A stretch of DNA of 64,000 nucleotides from an uncultured Pelagibacteraceae bacterium. Lineage in GTDB: Bacteria; Pseudomonadota; Alphaproteobacteria; Pelagibacterales; Pelagibacteraceae. Both the position numbers and the translations under genes were made by a program. Below the pieces are notes generated by a model, which saw only the letters and a list, made by a program, of their open reading frames with translations, made no database searches and was not told where the DNA came from. Of the stretch, positions 25,687 through 34,671 are shown in pieces (the first letter of the stretch is position 1; every line of letters begins with the position of its first letter). The stretch spans positions 89,666 to 153,665 of the forward strand of contig CACEHR010000002.1 of the NCBI GenBank assembly GCA_902559395.1. Direction: 5' to 3'.

Positions 25687-26483
25687 TAATTATCTTTCCC
25701 CATTATTTCTTCTTCCATATTCCAAATCATGGATAAAATTTCTTCTCTCGTCGATGAAAATTCTTTATTTTTTTTAATTTCTCTTAAATCTTGTGTAAGA
25801 CCCATTTCAGCAAATGGAAGATTATACTCTTTATGTATACGCCCCGGTCTTGGCGCCATTACATATAATCTTTCTCCAAGTAACAATGCTTCTTCAACAG
25901 AGTGAGTAATTAAGATAATAGTTTTTCCTGTTTCTTTCCAAATCTTTAAAACTAAAGACTGCATCTTTTCTCTTGTTAATGCGTCTAATGCACCTAATGG
26001 CTCATCCATTAAAATTAAATCTGGATCATTAATTAAACATCTTGCAAGCGCAACTCTTTGCTGCATACCTCCAGATAATTGATAAGTAGGTGTGTTACCA
26101 AAACCTTTAAGTCCAACTATATCTAACCACTCATCAACTTTCTTAGCTGTAACTTCAGGATCTTCTTTTTTCATCCTAAGTCCGAAATTTACATTTTCAG
26201 CTACTGTTAGCCATTCAAATAAAGCACCTTGTTGAAAAACCATTCCTCTTTCAACACCGGGTCCGTCTATCTCATTATTATTTAGTGTTATTTTTCCTGA
26301 GGTAGGTCTTAAAAATCCAGCAGTAATATTTAATAAAGTTGTTTTTCCACAGCCAGAGGGACCAAGAACTGTAAGCAATTCTCCTTTTTTTAAAGTAAAG
26401 CTTACATCTTTTAAAGCGTGAACTGTTTCTCCTTTAGGAGTTTTAAAAATCATATTCAGGTTTTGAGAAACGAGATCACTCAT
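25686..26483 (-). CDS. tauB: NitT/TauT-type ABC transporter ATPase
   Basis: A 265-residue ATPase with Walker A GPSGCGKTT near residue 41, Q-loop MVFQQGALFEWLTV, signature LSGGMQQRVALARC, Walker B LILMDEPLGALD and ILITHSVEEALLLG with the switch His. The ALFEWLTV Q-loop form is typical of the nitrate/sulfonate/taurine group. It follows the binding protein gene, separated by a terminator-like hairpin, and is one base-overlapped with the permease. Confidence 0.9.
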   Translation of the reverse strand: MSDLVSQNLNMIFKTPKGETVHALKDVSFTLKKGELLTVLGPSGCGKTTLLNITAGFLRPTSGKITLNNNEIDGPGVERGMVFQQGALFEWLTVAENVNFGLRMKKEDPEVTAKKVDEWLDIVGLKGFGNTPTYQLSGGMQQRVALARCLINDPDLILMDEPLGALDALTREKMQSLVLKIWKETGKTIILITHSVEEALLLGERLYVMAPRPGRIHKEYNLPFAEMGLTQDLREIKKNKEFSSTREEILSMIWNMEEEIMGKDN

Positions 26484-26510
26484 AAGTGCCTTATATTAAA
26501 AATTTCATAA

Positions 26511-26547
26511 AAAAAATAGGCACCAATTATAAAATCAGTGCCTATTT
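26511..26547 (-). terminator. Terminator-like hairpin between binding protein and ATPase genes
   Basis: On the minus strand a perfect 10-bp stem (26538-26547 with 26514-26523, AAATAGGCAC/GTGCCTATTT) with a 14-base loop runs into a T-run of six (complement of 26511-26516). It lies 22 bases after the binding protein stop and 27 bases before the ATPase start. A partial terminator here would keep the binding protein mRNA in excess. Confidence 0.8.
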
Positions 26548-26569
26548 AAAAAGTTTTAAACCCTTAAAA

Positions 26570-27511
26570 TTATAAAGGTAAGAAACTTGTATCTACAGCT
26601 CCTCCTGGAGTTCCCATTCCTTTTAGGAAACCATCAAGATTACCACTTTCCATAGATGCTTTTGTTTCTTCTGGAGTTAAGAATTTGAAACCACTTAAAG
26701 TGTCTTTCATATCCGCAACTGTCATTTCAGAAGCTTTCGCCATTGAATTCATGTCAGCTTTACCAGCTTTGTATCTAGCATTAGCCTCATGAGTAACTTC
26801 GATGAAAGTTCTTAACATACCTGGGTTTTCTTTCATGAATTTATCTGTAACAGAAGTGATATCTATACCTAAGATACCAGCTGCTCTAGCTTCATCTACA
26901 GTCAAAAGTCTTGATCCAACTGCAGTTGCTGCTTTGATAGAGTTACCACCAAATAAACATGCCATAACAACATCACCGCTTACTAATGCAGCAGCACCTT
27001 CTTCAGGGTCCATTTGAATAATGTCCATTTTACTTCTGTCAGCACCAACAACTTTCATACTTTCATCAAAAACGTATTCAGCCATTGTTCCTAATGGAAC
27101 AGCAACTTTTTTACCTTCTAATTCAGTAGCGTTTGCTTTTGTAATTCCAGAAGCGTTAGATGTAACACATGTAGTTCCACCCATTCCGTATTCCATAGCA
27201 ATATCAACTAATTTGATAGGCGCATTTGATTTTACAGCATTGATAAAAGGTACTAATCCTTGAGAGTAAGAAATATCAATATCTCCTGCTAACATTGCAT
27301 CAGTCATTGCTCCACCATTAGTGAAATTTGTCCATTTAACCGGAACACCAAGAGCTTTAGCAAAATTCTTTTTCTGCATGTCTTCTAAATTTGGGCTTGG
27401 CCATTCTAGAAAGTATGCAACTCTAACTTCATTTGCAGCTGAATTAGCAACTGAAATTGATAGGTTAAGTGCAAAAATAGATCCTAGAATAAAACTTAGT
27501 ATTTTTTTCAT
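26570..27511 (-). CDS. tauA: NitT/TauT-type ABC transporter, periplasmic binding protein
   Basis: A 313-residue binding protein with signal peptide (core FILGSIFALNLSIS, cleavage after SA near residue 26). The mature start is EVRVAYFLEWPSP, then KWTNFTNGGAMTDAMLAGDIDISYSQGL, a glycine-rich ligand-binding region GMGGTTCVTS, and ELEGKKVAVPLGTMAEYVF. This is the taurine/sulfonate/nitrate family. Taurine is the leading candidate because of the divergent aminotransferase and alanine dehydrogenase genes, but other amines or sulfonates remain possible. Confidence 0.85.
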   Translation of the reverse strand: MKKILSFILGSIFALNLSISVANSAANEVRVAYFLEWPSPNLEDMQKKNFAKALGVPVKWTNFTNGGAMTDAMLAGDIDISYSQGLVPFINAVKSNAPIKLVDIAMEYGMGGTTCVTSNASGITKANATELEGKKVAVPLGTMAEYVFDESMKVVGADRSKMDIIQMDPEEGAAALVSGDVVMACLFGGNSIKAATAVGSRLLTVDEARAAGILGIDITSVTDKFMKENPGMLRTFIEVTHEANARYKAGKADMNSMAKASEMTVADMKDTLSGFKFLTPEETKASMESGNLDGFLKGMGTPGGAVDTSFLPL

Positions 27512-27692
27512 TTATTCCCCTATGTTTAATTAATTAAATTCTGGATATTTAAATTCAAATCCTCTCCGATGTAAAACAAAAAAGAAAGTTTATACAATCA
27601 TTGGTTGTGTCAATAATGTGGTAGTTAATCCATTTATTTTAGTCTAAAGAGGCTTTAAGATTTATATTTAAATATTTTATAGAAAGAAATTT

Positions 27693-29039
27693 ATGAGCTC
27701 AGAGAATAGAACTTCAGTTCCAAATTCATTAAATGAACATTGGATGCCGTTTACATCTAATAAAGATTTTAAAGCAAATCCAAGATTGATTACTGAAGCA
27801 AAAGGAGTTTATTTAAAAACCCATCATGGAAAAACTCAAATTGATGCAAGCTCAGGATTATTTTGTAATCCATTAGGTCATGGTAGAAAAGAAATTACAG
27901 AGGCTGTTACGAAACAGTTAGAAACTTTAGATTATGCTCAACCATTTCAACAAGGTTTTGGTGGATCATTTGAATTAGCAACCAAGATTTCAAAACACAC
28001 TCCAGGTGATTTAAACAAAATGTTTTTTACAATTTGTGGCTCTACTGCAGTTGAAACAGCAATTAAAATTGCAGTTGCTTATCATAGAGCAAAAGGGAAT
28101 GCGCATAGATTTAGATTTGTTGGACGAGAAAGAGGCTACCATGGAATGAATATTGGTTGTGTTTCTGTTGGTGGGATGATTAATAATGTTAAAACATTCG
28201 CAAGTATATTAATGCCTGGTGTCCAGCACATGAGACATACTCATTTACCAGAACATAAATTTGTTAGCGGACAACCAGAAACAGGAGGAGATCTTGCTGA
28301 TGATTTAGAGAGAATAGCTAGTAACTTTGGTCCTGAAAATATAGCAGCATGTATAGTCGAGCCAATTGCAGGGTCTACTGGAACTTTAGTTCCACCGAAA
28401 GGATATTTACAAAGACTAAGAGAGATTTGTGACAAACATGGAATACTTCTAATTTTTGATGAAGTAATTACAGGATGGGGAAGAACTGGTTCCGCATTTG
28501 CTAGTCATGAGTTTGGTGTAACGCCAGATATAATGACAATGGCAAAAGCAACTACTAACGGAGTAGTTCCAATGGGTGTTGTAGCATGCAAAGATGAAAT
28601 TTATGATGCAGTTATGGATGCTTCACCAATGGGTTCGGTTGAATTATTTCATGGCTATACTTATTCTGGAATTCCAGTAGCTGTTGCAGCAGGATTAGCA
28701 GTTCAAGATATTTTTGAGAAAGAAGATATTTTTAATAGAGCGAAAAATTTAGCTCCTTATTTCCAAAAAGGTTTGTTCTCTCTTCAAGATTTGGAGTCTG
28801 TAGAAAATATTAGAGGCTACGGAATGATGGGTGGAATTGATATGAAAATGAACACTAAACCTGGAAAAGCTGGTTATGAATGCTTTAAAGCTTGCTATGA
28901 GGCAGGTGTTAACTTTAAAGCAACAGGCGATTGTTTAATCATAGCTCCACAATTTATATGTGAAGAAAAACATATAGATGAGATCATTGATAAACTTAGA
29001 ACTGGTATTACTAACTATCAAAAAAACCAAAAAAACTAG
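27693..29039 (+). CDS. Omega-amino acid (taurine or beta-alanine):pyruvate aminotransferase
   Basis: A 448-residue class III aminotransferase. Motifs are WMPFTSNKDFKANPR, SGLFCNPLGHGRKEI, CGSTAVETAIKIAVAYHRA, GRERGYHGM, and ILLIFDEVITGWGRTG, with the PLP lysine in MAKATTNGVVPMGV near residue 287. This closely resembles the beta-alanine:pyruvate (BauA) and taurine:pyruvate (Tpa) group. It moves the amino group to pyruvate, giving alanine. Alanine dehydrogenase directly downstream (30 bp) would regenerate pyruvate and release ammonium, the usual partner in taurine use. The transporter lies divergently. Confidence 0.88.
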   Translation: MSSENRTSVPNSLNEHWMPFTSNKDFKANPRLITEAKGVYLKTHHGKTQIDASSGLFCNPLGHGRKEITEAVTKQLETLDYAQPFQQGFGGSFELATKISKHTPGDLNKMFFTICGSTAVETAIKIAVAYHRAKGNAHRFRFVGRERGYHGMNIGCVSVGGMINNVKTFASILMPGVQHMRHTHLPEHKFVSGQPETGGDLADDLERIASNFGPENIAACIVEPIAGSTGTLVPPKGYLQRLREICDKHGILLIFDEVITGWGRTGSAFASHEFGVTPDIMTMAKATTNGVVPMGVVACKDEIYDAVMDASPMGSVELFHGYTYSGIPVAVAAGLAVQDIFEKEDIFNRAKNLAPYFQKGLFSLQDLESVENIRGYGMMGGIDMKMNTKPGKAGYECFKACYEAGVNFKATGDCLIIAPQFICEEKHIDEIIDKLRTGITNYQKNQKN

Positions 29040-29069
29040 TTAGTTTACAAAAATATATAAAAAAAGTTT

Positions 29070-30188
29070 ATGAAAATTGGAGTTCCTAAAGAAATTAAAC
29101 CACAAGAAAATAGAATTGGTTTAACACCAGATAGTGTTAAAACTTTAGTTTCAGAAGGTCATGAAGTTTTAGTTGAAAACAACGGTGGGTTTGAAGCTGG
29201 TTTTGAGAATGATCAATATATAAAGGCTGGAGCTAAAATTGCTGATACAGCAGCTGATATTTTTAATGACGCAGAAATAATTGTTAAAGTTAAAGAACCT
29301 CAAAAAGTAGAAGTTGATATGATTAGAGAAAATCAAATCGTCTATACTTATCTTCATTTAGCAGCAGCAAAGGAGTTAACCGAGGGATTAATAAAATCTA
29401 AAAGTATTAATATAGCTTACGAAACAGTTACCGATGACAATGGAAGACTGCCTTTACTTGCTCCAATGAGTGCTGTTGCGGGAAGAATGTCTGTACAAGC
29501 AGGTGCTCATTGTTTAGAGAAAAACCAAAGTGGTAGAGGTTTGCTTTTAGGGGGTGCACCAGGTGTAACAGGCGGAACAGTAGTTATATTGGGTGGAGGA
29601 GTTGTTGGAGAAAATGCTGCTGTGATTGCAACTGGTATGCAAGCTAAAGTTCATATTGTAGATAAATCAGAGGCTAGATTAAAACAACTTGTTGAAATGT
29701 TTGGAGATAAAATTATCCCAGAACAAAGTGATAAAACCGATTTAGATAAACTAGTTGCTGAGGCAGATCTTTTAGTTGGCGGAGTATTAATTCCAGGTGC
29801 AGAAGCACCAAAATTAATTACCAAAGAAATGATTAAAACAATGAAAAGAGGTTCTGTAATTGTTGATGTTGCTATAGATCAAGGTGGATGTGTTGAAACA
29901 AGTAAACCTACAACACACGGTGATCCAACTTATATAGTTGATGATGTAGTTCATTATTGTGTAGCAAATATGCCTGGTGGTGTTCCTAGAACATCAACAT
30001 TGGCATTAAATAATGCAACTTTACCTTTCTTAGTTAAACTTGCTAACAAAGGTTATCAAAAAGCATTAAGTGAAGATAAAAACTTTTTAGCAGGGTTAAA
30101 TGTTCACAAAGGTCAAGTAACCTATAAAGCTGTTGCGGATGTATTTGGACATAGTTTTGTAGAACCCGGAGAAGCTATCAAACATTAG
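29070..30188 (+). CDS. ald: Alanine dehydrogenase
   Basis: A 372-residue NAD-dependent L-alanine dehydrogenase. The N-terminus MKIGVPKEIKPQENRIGLTP and the following NGGFEAGF are family signatures, with the substrate-binding Lys near residue 74 (VKVKEP) and His near residue 95 (YLHLA). The Rossmann motif VVILGGGVVGENAA follows, and the C-terminus has HYCVANMPGGVPRTST. Length fits bacterial Ald. It interconverts alanine and pyruvate plus ammonium, so in this operon it closes the transamination cycle of the upstream aminotransferase. Two bases separate it from the next gene. Confidence 0.95.
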   Translation: MKIGVPKEIKPQENRIGLTPDSVKTLVSEGHEVLVENNGGFEAGFENDQYIKAGAKIADTAADIFNDAEIIVKVKEPQKVEVDMIRENQIVYTYLHLAAAKELTEGLIKSKSINIAYETVTDDNGRLPLLAPMSAVAGRMSVQAGAHCLEKNQSGRGLLLGGAPGVTGGTVVILGGGVVGENAAVIATGMQAKVHIVDKSEARLKQLVEMFGDKIIPEQSDKTDLDKLVAEADLLVGGVLIPGAEAPKLITKEMIKTMKRGSVIVDVAIDQGGCVETSKPTTHGDPTYIVDDVVHYCVANMPGGVPRTSTLALNNATLPFLVKLANKGYQKALSEDKNFLAGLNVHKGQVTYKAVADVFGHSFVEPGEAIKH

Positions 30189-30190
30189 AA

Positions 30191-32635
30191 ATGGAAAAAA
30201 ACTATCCTTCAAGCGCAAAGGTAGTTGTAATAGGAGGTGGCGTTGCTGGTACTTCTTGTGCTTACCATTTAGCCAAGTTTGGTTGGAAAGATGTAGTTTT
30301 ATTAGAAAGAGATCAATTAACCTCTGGTACAACCTGGCATGCAGCAGGTTTAATAGGGCAATTAGGAGCAACTTCTACAATTACAAAATTAAGAAAATAT
30401 TCTTTAGATCTTTATAAAGAGCTAGAAAAAACAACAGGTTTATCAACTGGCCTTAAACAGAATGGAGCAATAACAGTAGCTTCTTCCAAAGAAAGAATGC
30501 AGGAGTTGTTAAGGCAAGCTACAACTGCACAATTATCTAATGTTGAAGTTGAGGTTTTAAATCAACAAAGAATAAAAGAATTATATCCAGTAGTAGAAAA
30601 TGAAGATCTAGTAGGTGGTGTATATATGCCAAAAGATGGTCAGGCTGATCCTGTTGGAGTTACCAATGTATTGGCTAAAGCAGCTAAAATGTTGGGTGTT
30701 CAAATATTTGAGAAGACACCAGTAAAAAAAATTTTATTAAAAAATAAACGAATATGTGGTGTTGAAACTTCTCAAGGAAAAATTGATTGTGAATATGTAG
30801 TTTTAGCTACAGGAATGTGGTCTCGTCAAATTGGAGAAGATATTGGTGTTAGTGTTCCATTGTATCCTAATGAGCACTTTTATGTAATTACAGAACCAAT
30901 GCAAGATCTTCCTAAAGATTTACCTGTTTTAAGAGATTACAATGCTTGTCTTTATTTAAAAGAAGACGCTGGAAAAATGTTGGTAGGGATTTTTGAACCT
31001 AATGCAAAACCTGCTTTTAAAGATAGTGGTAGAGTACCTGATGATTTTTCATTTGGAGAATTTCCTGATGATTTTGATCACTTTGAACCTTATCTTGAGA
31101 AATCTTTTCATAGACTTCCGATGTTAGAAAACGCAGGTATTAGAAAATTTTTTTCAGGCCCAGAATCTTTCACGCCTGATACTCAATACTTATTGGGAGA
31201 AGCATCAGAAGTAAAAAATCTCTACACATGTTGTGGATTTAACAGTATTGGAATAGCAAGTTCAGGAGGTGCTGGAAGAGTTACAGCTGAATGGATGATC
31301 AATGGTCATATAAATGAGGATCTATTTTCATTAGATATAAAAAGATTTCAAAAGTTTCATTCATCTAAAAAATTTATAATGGATAGGGTTACCGAAACCT
31401 TAGGAGATTTATATGGTATGCACTGGCCATATAAACAACACACAACTTCAAGAAATGAAAAATTATTACCTTATCACAATGAGTTAAAAAAAGCAGGTGC
31501 ATGTTTTGGAGTTGCTGGAGGTTTTGAAAGACCTATGTGGTACTCTTTAGACGGAGATGAAGCAAAATATAATTATAGTTTTAATTATCAAAATTGGTAC
31601 TCATCTGTAAAACACGAAACAATTAATGCTAGAAAAAATATTGGGCTTTTTGATTTTTCAACTTTTTCAAAATTTGATTTAAAGGGTGAGAAAACTCATA
31701 GTGATTTACAAAAAATTTGCACAGCTAATATTAAAAATGAAATTGGTCAATCCACCTATACTCACATGTTAAATGAGGACGGTGGTATAGAAACAGATCT
31801 AACAGTTGTTTGTATTAATAAAAATCATTTTAGAATAGTTAGTTCAGCAGCAACCAGAGAAAGAGATAAATACCATATACTCAAATATTTGTCTGATGAA
31901 GTTGAGTTTATTGATGTAACAGAAACTATTTGTTGTCTTGGTTTGTTTGGTCCTAAAAGTAGAAACATGATCCAAAAGATAAGTAATGATGATTTTACTT
32001 CAGAAAATTTTAAATTCGGCACAGGTAAAAATATAAATATATATGATATTAAAGTTTGGGCACAAAGAATATCCTACGTAGGTGAACTTGGGTTTGAATT
32101 ATATGTAAATAAAGAAGATGCATTAGATTTGTATAAAATTTTAACTAGTGAAGGTAAAAATTTTGACTTATCTCATTGTGGTATGCATGCAATGGATATA
32201 ATGAGAATGGAAAGTGGTTTTTTACATTGGGGCCATGATATTTCACCAGAGGAAAATCAGTACCAAGCTGGTTTACAATTTACAATAAGCTATAAAAAAA
32301 ATGTTAATTTTATAGGTAAAGAAGCTTTATTAAAAATTAAAGACAAACCTTTAGAAAAAACAATGATGATGTTTACATTAAAAGATAGCAAACCTGGTGA
32401 ACCTTTGTTGTTACATGAAGAACCTATTTATTTAGATGATAAAATTATTGGAAGAACAACTTCTGGAAATTATTCATTTTGCTTTGATAAAAATTTATCA
32501 TTTGGATATGTTAATTCAGGAAACACAATAGATACACTTAAAGATAAAAATTTGTTTATAGAAGTTGAGAAGATCAAATATCCAGTCGAAATTTTATCAA
32601 AACCTTTGAATACTAAAGATTTTAAACGAGCTTAG
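30191..32635 (+). CDS. Dimethylglycine/sarcosine dehydrogenase-like flavoenzyme with GcvT domain
   Basis: An 814-residue two-domain protein. Residues about 1-390 form a DAO-type FAD domain: VVVIGGGVAGTSCAYHL, then TSGTTWHAAGLIG, whose His is the covalent FAD attachment site in dimethylglycine and sarcosine dehydrogenases. Residues about 400-814 are GcvT/aminomethyltransferase-like (DFSTFSKFDLKG, YVGELGFELY, GHDISPEENQYQAGL), where folate accepts the methyl carbon. It would demethylate an N-methylglycine-type compound. It lies 2 bp after ald, in the same operon as the aminotransferase. Confidence 0.88.
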   Translation: MEKNYPSSAKVVVIGGGVAGTSCAYHLAKFGWKDVVLLERDQLTSGTTWHAAGLIGQLGATSTITKLRKYSLDLYKELEKTTGLSTGLKQNGAITVASSKERMQELLRQATTAQLSNVEVEVLNQQRIKELYPVVENEDLVGGVYMPKDGQADPVGVTNVLAKAAKMLGVQIFEKTPVKKILLKNKRICGVETSQGKIDCEYVVLATGMWSRQIGEDIGVSVPLYPNEHFYVITEPMQDLPKDLPVLRDYNACLYLKEDAGKMLVGIFEPNAKPAFKDSGRVPDDFSFGEFPDDFDHFEPYLEKSFHRLPMLENAGIRKFFSGPESFTPDTQYLLGEASEVKNLYTCCGFNSIGIASSGGAGRVTAEWMINGHINEDLFSLDIKRFQKFHSSKKFIMDRVTETLGDLYGMHWPYKQHTTSRNEKLLPYHNELKKAGACFGVAGGFERPMWYSLDGDEAKYNYSFNYQNWYSSVKHETINARKNIGLFDFSTFSKFDLKGEKTHSDLQKICTANIKNEIGQSTYTHMLNEDGGIETDLTVVCINKNHFRIVSSAATRERDKYHILKYLSDEVEFIDVTETICCLGLFGPKSRNMIQKISNDDFTSENFKFGTGKNINIYDIKVWAQRISYVGELGFELYVNKEDALDLYKILTSEGKNFDLSHCGMHAMDIMRMESGFLHWGHDISPEENQYQAGLQFTISYKKNVNFIGKEALLKIKDKPLEKTMMMFTLKDSKPGEPLLLHEEPIYLDDKIIGRTTSGNYSFCFDKNLSFGYVNSGNTIDTLKDKNLFIEVEKIKYPVEILSKPLNTKDFKRA

Positions 32636-32684
32636 TTTTCTCTAATTTTATTGTATTTATACTTATTACCTGTTTAAATTAAGT

Positions 32685-32894
32685 GTGAAAAAAAACGATC
32701 AAGACACATCATTATTTAATACAGATGTTGCTCAAACTAAAGATTTTGAGTCAGATAAGATTAAAACTACTAATGTAAATATTTTACTGAATAGGGTTCG
32801 ATTAGATCAAAAAAGAACTTTAAAAAAAAGAATTGTTTTGTCAATTATTCTGGCTGGTTTAGTTAGTTCGTTAGCTATTTATTTTATTGTTTAA
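32685..32894 (+). CDS. Small tail-anchored membrane protein (paralogue of 22554-22751)
   Basis: A 69-residue protein starting at a GTG (32685). The N-terminal half is polar (DTSLFNTDVAQTKDFESD), then comes a positively charged amphipathic block (VNILLNRVRLDQKRTLKKR, about 31-49) and one hydrophobic C-terminal helix (about 50-68). It matches the small protein at 22554 in NV(D/N)(V/I)L, in the spaced arginine and in the basic stretch before the helix. Both sit 3' of transport or catabolic gene sets, and both lack signal peptides. Function unknown. Confidence 0.55.
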   Translation: MKKNDQDTSLFNTDVAQTKDFESDKIKTTNVNILLNRVRLDQKRTLKKRIVLSIILAGLVSSLAIYFIV

Positions 32895-32963
32895 TTTAGA
32901 ATTTGATTTAAAAAAGTTTATTGAATCAATAAAGATTTGTATTATAAACCATTTATCAATTAA

Positions 32964-33040
32964 GGCGGGGTAGCTCAGTTGGTTAGAGCGCGGGACTCAT
33001 AAGCCCGAGGTCAGTGGTTCGATCCCACTTCCCGCTACCA
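32964..33040 (+). tRNA. tRNA-Met (CAT anticodon), elongator type
   Basis: A 77-base gene with encoded CCA (33038-33040). The acceptor stem pairs GGCGGGG with TCCCGCT (G-U at both ends), the D arm is GCTC...GAGC, the anticodon loop is CTCATAA with CAT, and the T arm is AGTGG-TTCGATC-CCACT. A paired position 1-72, instead of the initiator mismatch, favours elongator Met. The pair 31-39 at the base of the anticodon stem is A-G and cannot pair normally. A tRNA-Ile(CAU, lysidine) is the alternative. Confidence 0.9.
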
Positions 33041-33046
33041 AAAACT

Positions 33047-33565
33047 ATGAAAGATATTTATATAACTTGGGATGATTATCATAAAAAGATAGAGCAATTA
33101 GCTAAAAAAATCCATGATGATAATTTAAAGTTTAATCAAATAATTTGTATTGCAAAAGGTGGATTAAGGGTTGGAGATATTTTTAGTCGACTTTTTAATG
33201 TCCCTCTAGCCATCTTATCTGTTGAGTCTTACCATGGTGATAGTGACGATATAAAAAATCAACAAGGACAGTTTACTTTTTCAAGAGATTTAGCAAAAAC
33301 TACTCCAAATTTGGGATCACATGTTTTGTTAGTTGATGATTTAGCTGATTCTGGAAAAACTTTAATAAAAAGTATTAAATGGTTAGAACATTTTTATGGT
33401 TTTTATTTTGATGAAAAAATTAAAACTGCAGTTTTATGGCATAAGTCAACTTCAAAATTTAAACCTGATTATTCCGTAGATTACTTAAAAGAGTCTCCTT
33501 GGATACATATGCCTTTTGAGAAATATGAAACCACAAATATTAAAGATTTTAAGTTTGAAAAATAA
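33047..33565 (+). CDS. Phosphoribosyltransferase (purine/xanthine type)
   Basis: A 172-residue type I PRTase. The PRPP-binding loop is HVLLVDDLADSGKT near residue 90, and the N-terminal part ICIAKGGLRVGDIFSRLF is the usual pyrophosphate loop. The closing SPWIHMPFEKYE resembles Gpt/xanthine-type enzymes. It would salvage hypoxanthine, guanine or xanthine into nucleotides. The ATG at 33047 is only six bases after the tRNA CCA end; a GTG at 33014 lies inside the tRNA and is rejected. The gene meets guaC head-to-head at the 3' ends with 1 bp between. Confidence 0.85.
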   Translation: MKDIYITWDDYHKKIEQLAKKIHDDNLKFNQIICIAKGGLRVGDIFSRLFNVPLAILSVESYHGDSDDIKNQQGQFTFSRDLAKTTPNLGSHVLLVDDLADSGKTLIKSIKWLEHFYGFYFDEKIKTAVLWHKSTSKFKPDYSVDYLKESPWIHMPFEKYETTNIKDFKFEK

Positions 33566-33566
33566 A

Positions 33567-34601
33567 TTATCTAATTAAACTATCATTAAACTGATTTGAT
33601 ACTCTAACAAAAGTTGTGCATTTACTTAACTGTTTAAGTGAAGGAGCACCGACATAAGTACAGCTACTTCTTACACCACCAAGAATATTTAAAATAGTAT
33701 CGTTTATTTTTCCTCTATATTTTACTCTAACTTTTCTTCCTTCACTACTTCGATAATCTGATAGTCCGCCATAGTGTTTTTTATTAGCAACTTCAGAACT
33801 AGATCCATAAAACTCTATATATTTTTCTCCATTAACTTTAACAATTTTACCATTTCCCTCGTCATGTCCTGCAAGCATACCTCCTAGCATTACAAAATCA
33901 GCACCACCTCCAAAACCTTTAGCTACATCACCAGGACAAGTGCATCCACCGTCAGCTATTACGTGAGCACCAAGTCCATGAGCCGCATCAGCACATTCAA
34001 TTACTGCACTTAATTGAGGATAACCTACTCCAGTTTGAATTCTTGTTGTACAAACACTTCCAGGTCCAATTCCAACTTTAACAATGTCTGCTCCACTTAG
34101 AACCAATTCTTGAGTCATATCAGCTGTTACAACATTACCTGCAATTATTGTTTTAGTGGGGTATTTATCTCTTACTGATTTAATAAAATTGGTGAAATGT
34201 TCTGTGTACCCATTTGCAACATCAATACAAATAAATTTAAAAAAACTAAATTCTTTTAATACCTTATCTAAATTTTGAAAATCTTCTTTTTTTATACCAA
34301 CACTAAGTGCGATATTAGGAAAGATTTTTTTAATATTTTTATTTTGCTTAAGTTTTTTAACATCATGTTGTTTTGTTAATGATGTAATCATTCCATATTC
34401 ATTCAATTTTTCAGCAACACCTAATTCTCCAACACCATCCATGTTTGCTGCCATAATTGGAATACCTGACCATTCATTTTTGCTATATTTAAATCTATAG
34501 GTTCTTAGAAGATTTACATCTTTACGACTTTTTAATGTACTTCTTTTAGGTCTAAAAAGCACATCTGAATAATCTAACTTTAGCTCTTCTTCAATTCTCA
34601 T
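33567..34601 (-). CDS. guaC: GMP reductase (IMPDH/GMPR family)
   Basis: A 344-residue TIM-barrel enzyme. The catalytic cysteine loop is KVGIGPGSVCTTRIQTGVG near residue 175, with AGNVVTADM and ADGGCTCPGDVAKGFGGGAD before the phosphate site. There is no CBS pair, and length is close to GMP reductase rather than IMP dehydrogenase (about 490). It converts GMP to IMP with NADPH. It lies near apt and a purine PRTase, in keeping with a purine salvage neighbourhood. Confidence 0.85.
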   Translation of the reverse strand: MRIEEELKLDYSDVLFRPKRSTLKSRKDVNLLRTYRFKYSKNEWSGIPIMAANMDGVGELGVAEKLNEYGMITSLTKQHDVKKLKQNKNIKKIFPNIALSVGIKKEDFQNLDKVLKEFSFFKFICIDVANGYTEHFTNFIKSVRDKYPTKTIIAGNVVTADMTQELVLSGADIVKVGIGPGSVCTTRIQTGVGYPQLSAVIECADAAHGLGAHVIADGGCTCPGDVAKGFGGGADFVMLGGMLAGHDEGNGKIVKVNGEKYIEFYGSSSEVANKKHYGGLSDYRSSEGRKVRVKYRGKINDTILNILGGVRSSCTYVGAPSLKQLSKCTTFVRVSNQFNDSLIR

Positions 34602-34671
34602 TGGTAATTAAGTTATAATCATAAAAATTAATTTCAAACATTATATGACCTGTGGATAAGTTTTTTGCTTT

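Noticed and set aside
27512..27692. A defined promoter pair in the gap between tauA and the aminotransferase.
   Set aside because: Several TTGACA-, TTATTG- and TATAAA-like strings occur on the minus strand but spacing is poor or ambiguous, so no site is called.
33014..33046. A GTG start for the PRTase within the tRNA gene.
   Set aside because: The 11 extra residues come from the tRNA-Met sequence; the ATG at 33047 fits the family start.
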